From Nannocystis sp. RBIL2 (lineage in GTDB: Bacteria; Myxococcota_A; Polyangia; Nannocystales; Nannocystaceae): a stretch of 64,000 nucleotides of DNA. The stretch lies in the NCBI RefSeq assembly GCF_026626745.1, contig NZ_JAPNJW010000001.1, positions 5,874,001-5,938,000 of the forward strand, in the 5' to 3' direction. Positions 16,213 through 26,031 of the stretch are shown here, in pieces. The translations under genes and the position numbers were made by a program. The notes beneath the pieces are model-generated. The model was not told the DNA's origin, did not search any database, and saw only the letters and a program-made list of their open reading frames with translations. The first letter of the stretch is position 1; every line of letters begins with the position of its first letter.

Positions 16213-17680
16213 CGCGCCCGAGGAACTCGAGGATCGTCGCCACCGCGAAGCCGGAGCCGCCCTCGTCGCACACGCCGAACGGCTTGCGGACCATCGCCGG
16301 GCCGGCGATGTCGACGTGGACCCACCGCTGGCCAGCCGTGAATTCCGTGAGGAACAGGCCGGCAGTGATCGCACCGCCGTAGCGTTCGCCGGTGTTGCGC
16401 ATGTCGGCGATCGGGCTCTTGAGCTGCTCCTTGAGCGCCTCGGGCAGCGGCAGGCGCCACATCTCCTCGCCGACGCGCTCGCTCGCGCCGGTCCACAGGT
16501 TCACCAGCTCGTCGTCGCGGGACATCACGCCGGCGCAGCGCGGCCCGAGGGCGACGATGCAGGCGCCGGTCAGCGTCGCGAAGTCGAACAGGTAGGTCGG
16601 CTGCAGCTTGCCGGCGTAGACCAGCGCGTCGGCCAGAGTCAGCCGGCCCTCCGCGTCGGTGTTGTTGATCTCCACGGTCTTGCCGTTGCTGGCCGTGAGC
16701 ACGTCGCCGAGGCGGTAGGCGTCGCCGCCGATCATGTTCTCGGTCGCCGGGACGATGGCGTGGACCTCCCACGGCACGCCGAGCTTGGCCGCGGCCTCGA
16801 GCGCGCCGAGCACCGCCGCGGCGCCGCCCATGTCCATCTTCATGTCCATCATCGCGTCGCTCGGCTTGAGCGACAGGCCGCCCGAGTCGAACGTGACGCC
16901 CTTGCCCACCAGGCACACGCGGCCCTTGGCGGTGCCCTTGGGCGTGTACTGCAGGTGGATGAACTTGGGCCGCTGGGCGCTGCCGCGGGCGACCGCGAGG
17001 TAGCAGCCCATGCCGAGCTTCTCGCAGTCCTCGCGCTCGAGCACGGTGAGCCGCACGCCGCGATCGGCGAGGTCGTCGGCGATCTCTCGCGCCACGTCGG
17101 CGAGGTAGCTCGGGGTCACGAGGTTGGCTGGCCCATTGACCAGGTCACGCGCCCGCGCGACGCTGGCCGCGACGATCTGGCCGCGCGACGTGCCTTCGCC
17201 GGCCGCGGCCTCGCCGAGCACGCGCACGCGCTGCACGGTCGAGGGCTTGCGCTTGGCCTCGCTGAGGTAGCGGTCGTAGCGGTAGGTGCCGAGCTGGAGG
17301 CCCTGCGCCACGAGCTCGCCGAAGTGGACGGGCTCGCTCGTCGCTCCGAGAGCGCGCAGATCGAGGACGACCTCGGCGACGCCGGCCGCCGAACCCGCAC
17401 GCACGGCGTCGAAGGCGAGCGTGCGCACTGCCCCGGCCGAGGGCGCGCTCGCGCCGGTGCCGAGGAGCAGCACCTGCTGTGGTTCGCCCTGGTGCTCGCG
17501 CAGGAACGAGAACTTCTCCCCCGGTTCACCGCGGAACCGCGCCGCCTGGGCCGCGCGCGCCAGCGGAGCGCCGAAACGGCGTTCGATCGCCGGACCCGTG
17601 TCGCTGCTGGCGACCGCCACCGCGAGCAGATGATGGCCCGCGCCGGCCGCCTCCTGAGAAGTCCACTCGATGCTGAGCAT
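16208..17680 (-). CDS. pepA: Leucyl aminopeptidase (M17)
   Basis: A cytosolic di-metal exopeptidase that removes N-terminal residues, usually as a hexamer. The 490-residue protein has the variable N-terminal domain (about 1-170) and the catalytic domain with GKGVTFDSGGLSLKPSD, MDMGGAAAVLGAL and the M17 signature NTDAEGRLTLADAL; these supply the conserved Lys, Asp and Glu metal ligands and the catalytic Arg. The frame is open to 17794, but ATG at 17680 gives MLSIEWTS, a usual family N-terminus. Some PepA proteins also bind DNA; nothing here tests that. Confidence 0.94.
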   Translation of the reverse strand: MLSIEWTSQEAAGAGHHLLAVAVASSDTGPAIERRFGAPLARAAQAARFRGEPGEKFSFLREHQGEPQQVLLLGTGASAPSAGAVRTLAFDAVRAGSAAGVAEVVLDLRALGATSEPVHFGELVAQGLQLGTYRYDRYLSEAKRKPSTVQRVRVLGEAAAGEGTSRGQIVAASVARARDLVNGPANLVTPSYLADVAREIADDLADRGVRLTVLEREDCEKLGMGCYLAVARGSAQRPKFIHLQYTPKGTAKGRVCLVGKGVTFDSGGLSLKPSDAMMDMKMDMGGAAAVLGALEAAAKLGVPWEVHAIVPATENMIGGDAYRLGDVLTASNGKTVEINNTDAEGRLTLADALVYAGKLQPTYLFDFATLTGACIVALGPRCAGVMSRDDELVNLWTGASERVGEEMWRLPLPEALKEQLKSPIADMRNTGERYGGAITAGLFLTEFTAGQRWVHVDIAGPAMVRKPFGVCDEGGSGFAVATILEFLGRA

Positions 17681-17834
17681 GTCGGCTGTTGTCCCCCACC
17701 GCCGCGTCCGCCGCAAGCCGATCGGGGGTCGGCCGGGAAACGGAGGGGACTCACGGAGCAAGTCGCAAAAACCACGCCAGACGCGCGGATGCACGCAAAA
17801 TTTCTAGCGAAACGAACACCTGGACCCCTAAGGT

Positions 17835-17863
17835 GTTACAAAGATCGTTCACCTTCCTATAAT
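17835..17863 (+). promoter_or_regulatory. Probable promoter of the H1-like gene
   Basis: A perfect -10 hexamer TATAAT at 17858-17863 is preceded 16-17 bp upstream by TTACAA/GTTACA. The surrounding 17800-17920 is clearly AT-rich against its neighbours. A separate TTGACA lies at 17889-17894 without a good -10 at the right distance. The leader would be about 85 nt. Confidence 0.5.
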
Positions 17864-17953
17864 TGAGTAAAAAAGATGTTAATTGGCGTTGACACTACAT
17901 GCTCTTTATATGTAGCGTTTTGAGTACGTAGCCCCTGAAGGAGGGACCACACG

Positions 17954-18286
17954 ATGCTCACCGACGATACCAACACGAACGCTGCGCCCGAGGAGGGCAA
18001 GAAGGCCTCGAAGCGCAAGACCGCCAAGAAGAAGGCGGGCAAGAAGGCCGCCAAGAAGGCGGGCGCGAAGAAGGCCGCGAAGGCCGGCGCCGCCAAGAAG
18101 ACCGGCAAGAAGGCCGCCAAGAAGGCGGGCAAGAAGGCCGCCAAGAAGACCGGGGCGAAGAAGGCCGCCAAGAAGACCGGTAAGAAGGCTGCCAAGAAGG
18201 CCGGTAAGAAGGCCGCCAAGGCCGGTGCGAAGAAGACCGCGAAGAAGGCGGGCAAGAAGGCCAGCAAGCGCTCTTCCGCCGCGTAA
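17954..18286 (+). CDS. Histone H1-like lysine-rich protein
   Basis: The 110-residue protein has a short acidic head (MLTDDTNTNAAPEEG) and then about 90 residues of almost pure Lys, Ala, Gly and Thr in KKAGKKAAKK-type repeats. Such AlaLys-rich tails occur in bacterial H1-like proteins (Hc1/Hc2, AlgP, myxobacterial H1-like proteins) that bind and compact DNA or RNA without sequence specificity. A strong AAGGAGGGA lies 9 bp before ATG and a strong terminator follows, so it is probably a highly expressed single-gene unit. Repeats in the gene could allow length variation. Confidence 0.85.
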   Translation: MLTDDTNTNAAPEEGKKASKRKTAKKKAGKKAAKKAGAKKAAKAGAAKKTGKKAAKKAGKKAAKKTGAKKAAKKTGKKAAKKAGKKAAKAGAKKTAKKAGKKASKRSSAA

Positions 18287-18322
18287 GCTGCCTCTCGGGG
18301 CCGACCGAGCCCCGATTCGCAC

Positions 18323-18361
18323 GAAAATCGCCGCGAACCTGCCCAGGTCGCGGCGATTTTC
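18323..18361. terminator. Bidirectional terminator after the H1-like gene
   Basis: A perfect 14-bp stem (GAAAATCGCCGCGA with TCGCGGCGATTTTC) closes an 11-base loop. It ends in TTTTC on the plus strand, and the AAAA at the other side gives a U-run for minus-strand transcripts. Confidence 0.85.
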
Positions 18362-18486
18362 ATTGGGTCAGCGTGCGCGATCGGCGAGCGCCGGTGCGAC
18401 GAGCGATGCGCGAGCTCTCGCGCCGCGCCGCGACCGGCGCGATGGCGAGGCGGAGCTCGTGCGTGGGCGGGCCGTGTTGAGCGCGT

Positions 18487-18676
18487 GAAGGACGATGAGC
18501 GCTCTACGCGCGCCGAAGGGCACTGCGTCGAGCGGCCCGTGTGCGAGGGCGAAGGACGATGAGCGCTTCACGCGCGCCGAAGGGCACTGCGTCGGGCGGC
18601 CTGTGCGCGAGGGCGAAGGACGATGAGCGCTTCACGCGCGCCGAAGGGCACTGCGTCGAGCGGCCCGTGCGCGAGG
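18487..18676. repeat. 64-bp tandem repeat, three copies
   Basis: Units begin with GAAGGACGATGAGCGC at 18487, 18551 and 18615, exactly 64 bp apart, and include CGCGCCGAAGGGCACTGCGTCG. Differences are a few substitutions. 64 is not a multiple of 3 and no frame is conserved, so coding is unlikely. Confidence 0.9.
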
Positions 18677-18745
18677 GAAGCGCGACGAGCGCCCCCGAGC
18701 GCGACGCGGCTGAGTGTAGCGGCCCGCACGCGTGCGCTATCAGCG

Positions 18746-19537
18746 CTACAGCTCGGCCGCGTCCAGCGCGCGCGCAAAAGAGCGCAGGTTGGCGTGGGCG
18801 CGTGCGCCGCTGAAGAGGATGGTCGTGTCCTCCAGCGCGTCGGCGTTGGCCAGCGCGAACACCAGGCTCTCGGCGAGCGCACCGCGCAGGCGTTCGGTCG
18901 CGCCCGCGGCGTCGATGCGCAGCCAGCGGTGCTCGTAGGTCTGCTGGACCGGCCGGCCGGTGCCCTCGAAGGCGGGCACCAGCGTGTCGATGGACAGCTT
19001 GCGCGCCAGGGCGAGCGTGGCGGCAGGCTCCCACAGGCCGTCGAGCTCCCACACCACGTGCAGACCCTCGGCGGCGCGCGCCTCGACGAACGCGGCCAGC
19101 CGGGCCTGATTCACCGAGCCGGGCGTGAAGCTCGGCGGCGTGCGCAAAATGACCGTGTCGGCGCCCATCTCCTTGGCGCAGCGCAGGCTCGCCTCCCAGG
19201 CGCTCTGGACCTCGGGCGTGTCCTGCAGGTGGCCGAACCGGCGCGCCTCGCCGGGCAGCGTGCGCGTGCCGGCCTCGCGCAGGCCGTCGCTCGCCGCGTG
19301 GCTGACGAGGTGCCACACGTACGGCACCACCACGGCGTTCGGATGGACGCTGCGGACTTGCTCCGCGAGCGCCCGCGCGGCCGCGGCGCGCGGAGGGTTC
19401 AGCAGCGTCGAGCGCAGCACGACGAGTTCGACCGGGTCGCCGGCCTCGTCGCCGGCCTCATCGGAGGGGTCGAGCCGGGCGGGACGCGCGGCGCGGAGAG
19501 CGTGCTCGTCCTGAAGGATCACACCGAGGCGGGGCAT
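18746..19537 (-). CDS. DUF72 (YecE)-like TIM-barrel protein
   Basis: A 263-residue soluble protein with the general layout of DUF72 proteins: repeated strand-helix units including AVVVPYVWHLVSH, GADTVILRTPPSFTPGSVNQARLAAF and HVVWELDGLW, the last being the region where DUF72 proteins keep their buried acidic and aromatic residues. Function in this family is unknown. N-terminal residues 20-33 are acidic and low-complexity (DPSDEAGDEAGDP). It is divergent from the transaldolase gene with about 70 bp between starts. Confidence 0.55.
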   Translation of the reverse strand: MPRLGVILQDEHALRAARPARLDPSDEAGDEAGDPVELVVLRSTLLNPPRAAAARALAEQVRSVHPNAVVVPYVWHLVSHAASDGLREAGTRTLPGEARRFGHLQDTPEVQSAWEASLRCAKEMGADTVILRTPPSFTPGSVNQARLAAFVEARAAEGLHVVWELDGLWEPAATLALARKLSIDTLVPAFEGTGRPVQQTYEHRWLRIDAAGATERLRGALAESLVFALANADALEDTTILFSGARAHANLRSFARALDAAEL

Positions 19538-19605
19538 GGCGGCCGGAGGCTAGTGCGGACGCGGGGCATATACAAGCGCGGCCCGCTGTGTGCTATGGGG
19601 CGCCC

Positions 19606-20262
19606 GTGAAGCTCTTCATCGATACGGCGGACGTGAAGGAGATCCGTGAGGCGGCGGCGATGGGCCTCCTCGACGGCGTGACGACCAACCCGTCCCTCGT
19701 GGCGGCGACGGGGCGCGACATGCGTTCGGTGTTGCAGGAGATCTGCAGCATCGTCGACGGCCCGGTCAGCGGCGAGGTGCTGGCGACGACGTACAAGGAG
19801 ATCATGGACGAGGCCCACGACCTCGCCGCGATCGCGCCCAACATCGTCGTCAAGGTGCCGCTCATCGAGGACGGCCTGCGCGCGGTCAAGACGCTCACCG
19901 GCGAGGGCATCAAGACCAACGTGACGCTGTGCTTCTCGCCGATCCAGGCGGTGCTGGCGGCCAAGGCCGGGGCGACGTACATCTCGCCGTTCGTCGGCCG
20001 GCTCGACGACATCGGCCACGAGGGCATGGAGCTGGTGGCCCAGATCGTCGAGGCGTACGCCAACTACGGCTACAAGACCGAGGTCCTGGTCGCGTCGGTG
20101 CGCTCGCCGCTCCACGTGCTCGAGACGATCCGGATCGGCGCGCACGTGGCGACCTTGCCGTTCAAGGTCATCCACCAGCTGATCAAGCACCCGCTGACCG
20201 ACGTCGGTCTGGCCCGCTTCCTCGCCGACGCGGCCAAGATCCCGGCGGCGAAGAAGAGCTGA
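19606..20262 (+). CDS. tal: Transaldolase / fructose-6-phosphate aldolase family (TalC-type)
   Basis: The short 218-residue form (MKLFIDTADVKEI start) of class I transaldolases. The Schiff-base lysine is in PNIVVKVPLIEDGLRAVKTL (about residue 85), preceded by DGVTTNPSLVA; the C-terminal half has TYISPFVGRLDD and SVRSPLHV. It would transfer a dihydroxyacetone unit in the pentose-phosphate pathway or act as an F6P aldolase; sequence alone does not decide. The start is GTG at 19606, matching the family N-terminus. A 14-bp repeat pair follows the stop. Confidence 0.92.
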   Translation: MKLFIDTADVKEIREAAAMGLLDGVTTNPSLVAATGRDMRSVLQEICSIVDGPVSGEVLATTYKEIMDEAHDLAAIAPNIVVKVPLIEDGLRAVKTLTGEGIKTNVTLCFSPIQAVLAAKAGATYISPFVGRLDDIGHEGMELVAQIVEAYANYGYKTEVLVASVRSPLHVLETIRIGAHVATLPFKVIHQLIKHPLTDVGLARFLADAAKIPAAKKS

Positions 20263-20265
20263 GGA

Positions 20266-20298
20266 CCTGTCCGTAAGGACATGCTGGTGAGGGGATGC
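20266..20298. repeat. 14-bp repeat, 3 units between tal and trmB
   Basis: CCTGTCC 20266, CATG 20280 and GATG 20294 are spaced exactly 14 bp. The first two form a stem with a GTAA (GNRA) loop. The third unit contributes the trmB start ATG at 20295. Confidence 0.75.
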
Positions 20299-20966
20299 GG
20301 AAGATCCGCCAGCACGTCAACCCGCTGAGCGCGCACTTCATGCGAGCGCGCGCGCAGCCGGTCGCGCGCCCGCCAGGCCTCGCAGCCGACTGCCCGATCG
20401 AGGTCGAGCTCGGCTGCGCCGACGCCGAGTTCAGCTTCGCCCGCGCCGCGGCGCGCCCGGATGCGCTGATGGTCGGGCTCGACATCCGCGAGCCCTGCCT
20501 GGCCCGAAACCGCGTGCGCGCGGCCGACGAGGGCCTGTCCAACCTGCTGTTCGGCTACGTCAACCTCAACGTCGACATCGACCGCGTGTTCGAACCGGCC
20601 AGCGTCGACCGCTTCCACCTGCTGTTCCCCGACCCGTGGGTGAAGAAGAGCCACCAGAAGCGCCGCGTCATCGAGCCGGCGCTGGTGGCGTCGCTGGCGG
20701 CGCAGCTGCGCCCGGGCGGCGAGCTGCACGTGGCCAGCGACGTGTTCGAGGTGGCGCTCGAGATCATGGCGACGGTCGAAGACCCGGAGCTCGCGGGCGT
20801 GGGGCTCGTCAACCTGGCCGGCCCGTGGAGCTTCTGGCGCGGCAATCCGTTCGCCGAGGCGAGCCGCCGCGAGCAGACGACGCTGCGCCGCCAGCAGCGG
20901 GTGTGGCGGATGCGCTATGTCCGAAGCGACATGGCGCCCGGGACAGGTGATTTGATGCAGGTTTGA
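20295..20966 (+). CDS. trmB: tRNA (guanine-N7-)-methyltransferase
   Basis: TrmB makes m7G46 in tRNA using S-adenosylmethionine. The 223-residue protein has the SAM-binding VELGCADAEFSFA (a Cys-Ala form of the usual GxGxG), GLDIREPCLARNRVRA, and the family signature LLFPDPWVKKSHQKRRVIEP with the catalytic Asp. The last 17 codons (YVRSDMAPGTGDLMQV) are encoded by a six-unit 14-bp repeat array that runs through the stop codon, so the tail is probably acquired and not conserved. Confidence 0.9.
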   Translation: MRKIRQHVNPLSAHFMRARAQPVARPPGLAADCPIEVELGCADAEFSFARAAARPDALMVGLDIREPCLARNRVRAADEGLSNLLFGYVNLNVDIDRVFEPASVDRFHLLFPDPWVKKSHQKRRVIEPALVASLAAQLRPGGELHVASDVFEVALEIMATVEDPELAGVGLVNLAGPWSFWRGNPFAEASRREQTTLRRQQRVWRMRYVRSDMAPGTGDLMQV

Positions 20967-20999
20967 AGGGACATGTCCTGAGGGACGTGTCCCGAGGTG
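20916..20999. repeat. 14-bp repeat array, 6 phased units across the trmB stop
   Basis: Unit starts 20916 (TATG), 20930 (CATG), 20944 (CAGG), 20958 (CAGG), 20972 (CATG) and 20986 (CGTG), every step exactly 14 bp. The phase is unbroken across the trmB stop codon at 20964-20966, so the array is a DNA-level structure and not selected as protein. Confidence 0.9.
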
Positions 21000-21461
21000 C
21001 GGTTCGAGTGCCGGCGAGGCGGACGGCTGGGTGGGAGCCCGCCGCACTTGACGAGGACCCGCGAGAGCGGGCGCCGAACTCGACAAAATTCGACACCTCA
21101 AGGCGGGCGTTAGGCTCCGAGCTCGGAAGGAGCGCAGCCAGTCACCCGGCAACGAGGCCTTCGGCGGACGGGGCGCGAGACTCACGGGCCCACGTTAGCG
21201 AGTCGATCCACCTCGAGGCGGGCGCGAGGCTTCGAGCTCCGAAGGAGCGCAGCCAGTCGCGCGGGCATCACCCGCGGCAGCAGACGGCAACGAGGCCTTC
21301 GGGGATGAGGCGCGAGACTCATGGCCCACGTCCGCGAGGCGACCCACCCCAAGGTTTGCGAAGCCCCAGTCGGTGGTCGCCCCGCAACCTGACGCGCTCG
21401 CAACCTCGAGGTGCGAGTGTCCCTCGGCTCTCGAGCGCGGCGAGCCCTCGGCCAGCCTGTC
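20967..21461. other. Gene-free gap with degenerate long direct repeats
   Basis: No coding sequence is supported. The first 30 bp finish the 14-bp array. A segment from about 21094 recurs from about 21210: shared words include AGGCGGGCG, GAAGGAGCGCAGCCAGTC, GCAACGAGGCCTTCGG and GGCGCGAGACTCA. The two copies are about 115-130 bp and diverged. Confidence 0.65.
21094..21350. repeat. Two degenerate direct repeats of about 115-130 bp
   Basis: The second copy matches the first block by block, with insertions such as the CGCGGGCATCACC segment. No inverted ends or transposase are seen. Confidence 0.7.
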
Positions 21462-21971
21462 TCAAGCGCCAGGCATGAGCGTCTCGATCTCGGGCAGCGG
21501 GAAGGCGTCGGGCAGCTCGAGGCACTTGCCGACCCGCTGGGCCTCGACGCGGCCGGCCTGGGGGTCGGCCGCCTTGTCGACGCGCTCCTGGACCGCGTCG
21601 ACGCACGAGCAGAAGGTCAGCGAGGCGCGGCGGGTGGCGACGTCGGCGCAGCTCGTGTGATGGCGCGCGAGACTCCAGGCGAGGAAGGGGTCGCGGCAGT
21701 CGAGGGAGGGGACCTCGATGGCGAGCACGCACTCGCACAGCTCCTCGTCGCGGGGGAGGACCATGGCCTGCGCGCAGAGGGTTTGCATGTACGCGTCCTC
21801 GGCCCGCAGGCGCTGGTCGTAGCTGACGGCGTTGCCCTGGATCATCCCGGCGAGGCCGGGCAGCAGGAACCACGCGATCAGGCCGACGATGGGCAGGCCG
21901 ACGAGGGCACCGAGCAGCAGGTCCCGCGTGCGTGAGCGTGGTGGGTCATCGAGATCGGCGAGCATCGGCAT
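21462..21971 (-). CDS. Small membrane-anchored protein with cysteine-rich C-terminus
   Basis: About 169 residues from ATG at 21971 (or 167 from 21965). One membrane span (LLLGALVGLPIVGLIAWFLLPGLAG, about 18-42) is followed by a domain with eight cysteines, including CECV, SLDCRD and FCSCVD. The spacing suggests disulfides or metal binding in the periplasm. No family is recognised. The frame extends upstream to 22667, but that part overlaps the divergent gene and is not supported. Confidence 0.6.
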   Translation of the reverse strand: MPMLADLDDPPRSRTRDLLLGALVGLPIVGLIAWFLLPGLAGMIQGNAVSYDQRLRAEDAYMQTLCAQAMVLPRDEELCECVLAIEVPSLDCRDPFLAWSLARHHTSCADVATRRASLTFCSCVDAVQERVDKAADPQAGRVEAQRVGKCLELPDAFPLPEIETLMPGA

Positions 21972-22125
21972 AAGATCCCCCGGGATCGTGGCGGATTTTG
22001 CGCTGCGGCGGCTGTGGAGGTCCCACAAGGGTCCGATCTCGCAGGCGCTTGGGGCTTGTGAAGCGCGGACGAACCGTACAATACTCAGGCACAGCGCCGG
22101 TGCTAGCCTGTCCGGCCCTTCCCCA

Positions 22126-22782
22126 ATGACGGCCATGCTCCGCTCCCGATCGTTCGTCGCAACCGTCCTCGCCGTGGCCATGGTGCCGGTGCCCGGCCTC
22201 GCGGCTCCCGCCGCTCCTGCGGCCCCCGCTCCCCCCGCCGGCCCCGCCGCGCCCGCGGCCGAGCCCGCCAACCCGAGCGAGCCGCCGCCGGGCGAGCCAC
22301 CCAGCGAGGTCCCGACGAGCGACGCGCCGCCCGACGAAGTGCCGGTCGAGGAGCCCGCAGCCGAGGAGCCGAAGACCGAGGAGCCGCCGCCGTCCGAGAC
22401 CCCGGAGACGATCGTCCCCGAGGGCCCCGAGCGCCCGCCCGAGCCGACGCTCGGCAACGGCAAGTTCAAGGCCAAGGGCACCGGTCTGATGATCTCCGGC
22501 GGCGTCCTGCTCGGCGCCGGCCTCGTCGGCGTCATCACGTCGTACTTCCTCACGCGGTGTCCCGAGAGCGAGATCGAGAACTCGTTCGCCTGCAAGAACC
22601 GCCAGCACAACACGTTCGCGGTCCCCGCCACCGGCGCCGCGGCCCTGCTCGGCGCGGTCCTCCTCATCGTCGGCCTGACCTACCGCGCCCGCTACAAGCG
22701 CTGGGAGAACTGGGACCCGAACCGCGCCAAGACGGCCTTCCGCCCGAACTTCACGGCCAACGGCGTCAGCTTCAAGTTCTGA
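22126..22782 (+). CDS. Secreted protein with Pro/Glu-rich arm and two membrane spans
   Basis: 218 residues: a signal peptide (VATVLAVAMVPVPGLAA), about 75 residues of Ala, Pro and Glu (PPPGEPPSEVP), then spans GLMISGGVLLGAGLVGVITSYF and TGAAALLGAVLLIVGLTYRAR flanking a loop with two cysteines, and a short tail ending VSFKF. The pattern (Pro-rich arm plus small two-span domain) recurs in myxobacterial proteins without known function. ATG at 22126 starts the signal peptide. It is divergent from the cysteine-rich gene with about 150 bp between. Confidence 0.65.
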   Translation: MTAMLRSRSFVATVLAVAMVPVPGLAAPAAPAAPAPPAGPAAPAAEPANPSEPPPGEPPSEVPTSDAPPDEVPVEEPAAEEPKTEEPPPSETPETIVPEGPERPPEPTLGNGKFKAKGTGLMISGGVLLGAGLVGVITSYFLTRCPESEIENSFACKNRQHNTFAVPATGAAALLGAVLLIVGLTYRARYKRWENWDPNRAKTAFRPNFTANGVSFKF

Positions 22783-22798
22783 GCGTCGCGCCCGGCTC

Positions 22799-22840
22799 AC
22801 GAGGACGCCGCAGCACCGGCACGGTGCGCGCCGTCCTCGT
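22799..22840 (+). terminator. Terminator-like hairpin
   Basis: ACGAGGACG (22799-22807) pairs perfectly with CGTCCTCGT (22832-22840), 16 bp after the stop, followed by TCGCGTTC. The stem is strong but the U-run is weak. Confidence 0.55.
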
Positions 22841-22888
22841 TCGCGTTCAAGACGCAGCCACGACGGGGCTGCGAGCAGGCCTCGAGAA

Positions 22889-22961
22889 CATGTCCGGAGA
22901 GACATGTGAATGTGCGGTGACTCGCTTCTCGAACGTGTCCCTCCGGACATGCCTTGAGGAG
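22889..22961. repeat. 14-bp repeat units, two pairs
   Basis: CATGTCC 22889 with CATG 22903, and CGTGTCC 22934 with CATG 22948, both 14 bp apart. They lie downstream of the 22126 gene. Confidence 0.8.
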
Positions 22962-22974
22962 CCGCAGTGAGGGT

Positions 22975-23340
22975 TCCGGCCTCGCGGTAGCGACCGAGGG
23001 CGACCTTGGCGTAGTCGGAGCAGTTCGGGCTCCATACGTCGACGAGGTCGAGCTCCTGGCCTCACGGCCTCGGGTCGCCTTGGGAGGTCAAAAGGCTCGA
23101 GCGCAACAAGAGGTCGCCGAGGTCGAGCGACCCTCTTCACGGAAGTCGCGGCGGAGAGTGCCTCTGCGAGGCTCGAGACCCCCGAGGTCGAGCGCCCGAG
23201 GCTCACGGGCGCTCGCGGCCGAGGACGACCTTGATGAGGTCGAAGCGGCTCGGGCTAGCGAGACGCCGCCCCAGGCCACATGGGCGGTCGCGGTCGCGGA
23301 CGACCTTGGCGAGGTCGAAGCGGTCGGGCTAGCGCGACGT
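22975..23340 (-). repeat. Degenerate copies of the XRE gene 3' end
   Basis: Read on the minus strand, three places encode variants of the XRE C-terminus LDLAKVVIGRDRP: about 23281-23320 (DLAKVVRDRDRP), 23208-23250 (DLIKVVLGRERP, then a stop) and about 22980-23020 (DYAKVALGRYRE). The nearer copies are about 72 bp apart. They look like partial tandem duplications that have decayed, not separate genes. Confidence 0.75.
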
Positions 23341-23348
23341 CGTCGGCC

Positions 23349-23732
23349 TCACGGGCGGTCGCGGCCGATGACGACCTTGGCGAGGTCGAGCAGCAGCTCG
23401 AGCTCGTGCGGCTGGGCCCGCTGCGCGACCGAGTTGAGCAGGGCGAGCAGCGTGCTCTCCGGGGACGCGGTGGGGCCGGGGAGGTCCGGCAGGAGCAGGG
23501 CCAGCGGCACGCCCATGCCGTCGGCGATCCGCAACAGCGTGCGCAGGCCGGGGCTGGTGTAGTGCCCGTTCTCGAGCCGCGAGACCATGTCGGACGCGAT
23601 GCCGGCGGCGCGCGCGACGGACTGCTGGGTCAGCCCACGCTCCTCGCGAATCGCGCGGATCCGCTGGGCCAGTGCCGCCATGTAGTGGCGCTCGTACTGC
23701 TCGCGCGCAATGTCGTAGGTCTCTTCAGACAT
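23349..23732 (-). CDS. XRE-family helix-turn-helix regulator
   Basis: 127 residues. The HTH (about 22-80) is typical XRE: LAQRIRAIREERGLTQQSVARAAGIASDMVSRLENGHYTSPGLRTLLRIADGMGVPL. The C-terminal 40 residues are helical and may dimerise. A 25-codon decayed copy of its N-terminus stands immediately upstream and decayed copies of its C-terminus lie downstream. The start ATG lies inside an ACATGT word of the 14-bp repeat type. It follows uvrB on the same strand with about 110 bp between; the target is unknown. Confidence 0.85.
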   Translation of the reverse strand: MSEETYDIAREQYERHYMAALAQRIRAIREERGLTQQSVARAAGIASDMVSRLENGHYTSPGLRTLLRIADGMGVPLALLLPDLPGPTASPESTLLALLNSVAQRAQPHELELLLDLAKVVIGRDRP

Positions 23733-23734
23733 GT

Positions 23735-23813
23735 CTTAAAAAGCAGCCGCGAGCGCCGCCGGGGCGCGGCGCGCGTGCCGTTCGTGCGCGATGTCGTGGG
23801 TCTCTTCGACCAT
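23735..23813 (-). pseudogene. 25-codon decayed duplicate of the XRE N-terminus
   Basis: ATG at 23813 opens a frame MVEETHDIAHERHARRAPA... that ends in TAA at 23735, two bases before the XRE start. It aligns without gaps to the first 25 residues of the XRE protein (MSEETYDIAREQYERHYMA...), with about half identical. It could be only a remnant, or a translated leader coupled to the real start. Confidence 0.65.
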
Positions 23814-23840
23814 GCTTTTCCCGAGAACGGAGCAGAGAGG

Positions 23841-25973
<2,133 letters not shown>

Positions 25974-26031
25974 GGGGGCGAAGAGTAGCAGCCGCGCACG
26001 CCAGCGCGAGTCCGCGCGTGACGCACGAAGC

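Larger units (their letters stand above)
18287..18745. other. Gene-free gap with terminator and tandem repeats
   Basis: No gene is supported between the H1-like gene and the convergent DUF72-like gene. The region contains the terminator at 18323 and three copies of a 64-bp repeat; its short frames on either strand are by-products of the repeat. Confidence 0.65.
22783..23348. other. Gene-free gap with decayed copies of the XRE gene 3' end
   Basis: No intact gene is supported. It holds a terminator, two 14-bp repeat pairs and three decayed copies of the sequence that encodes the C-terminus of the neighbouring XRE protein (listed separately). Confidence 0.65.
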
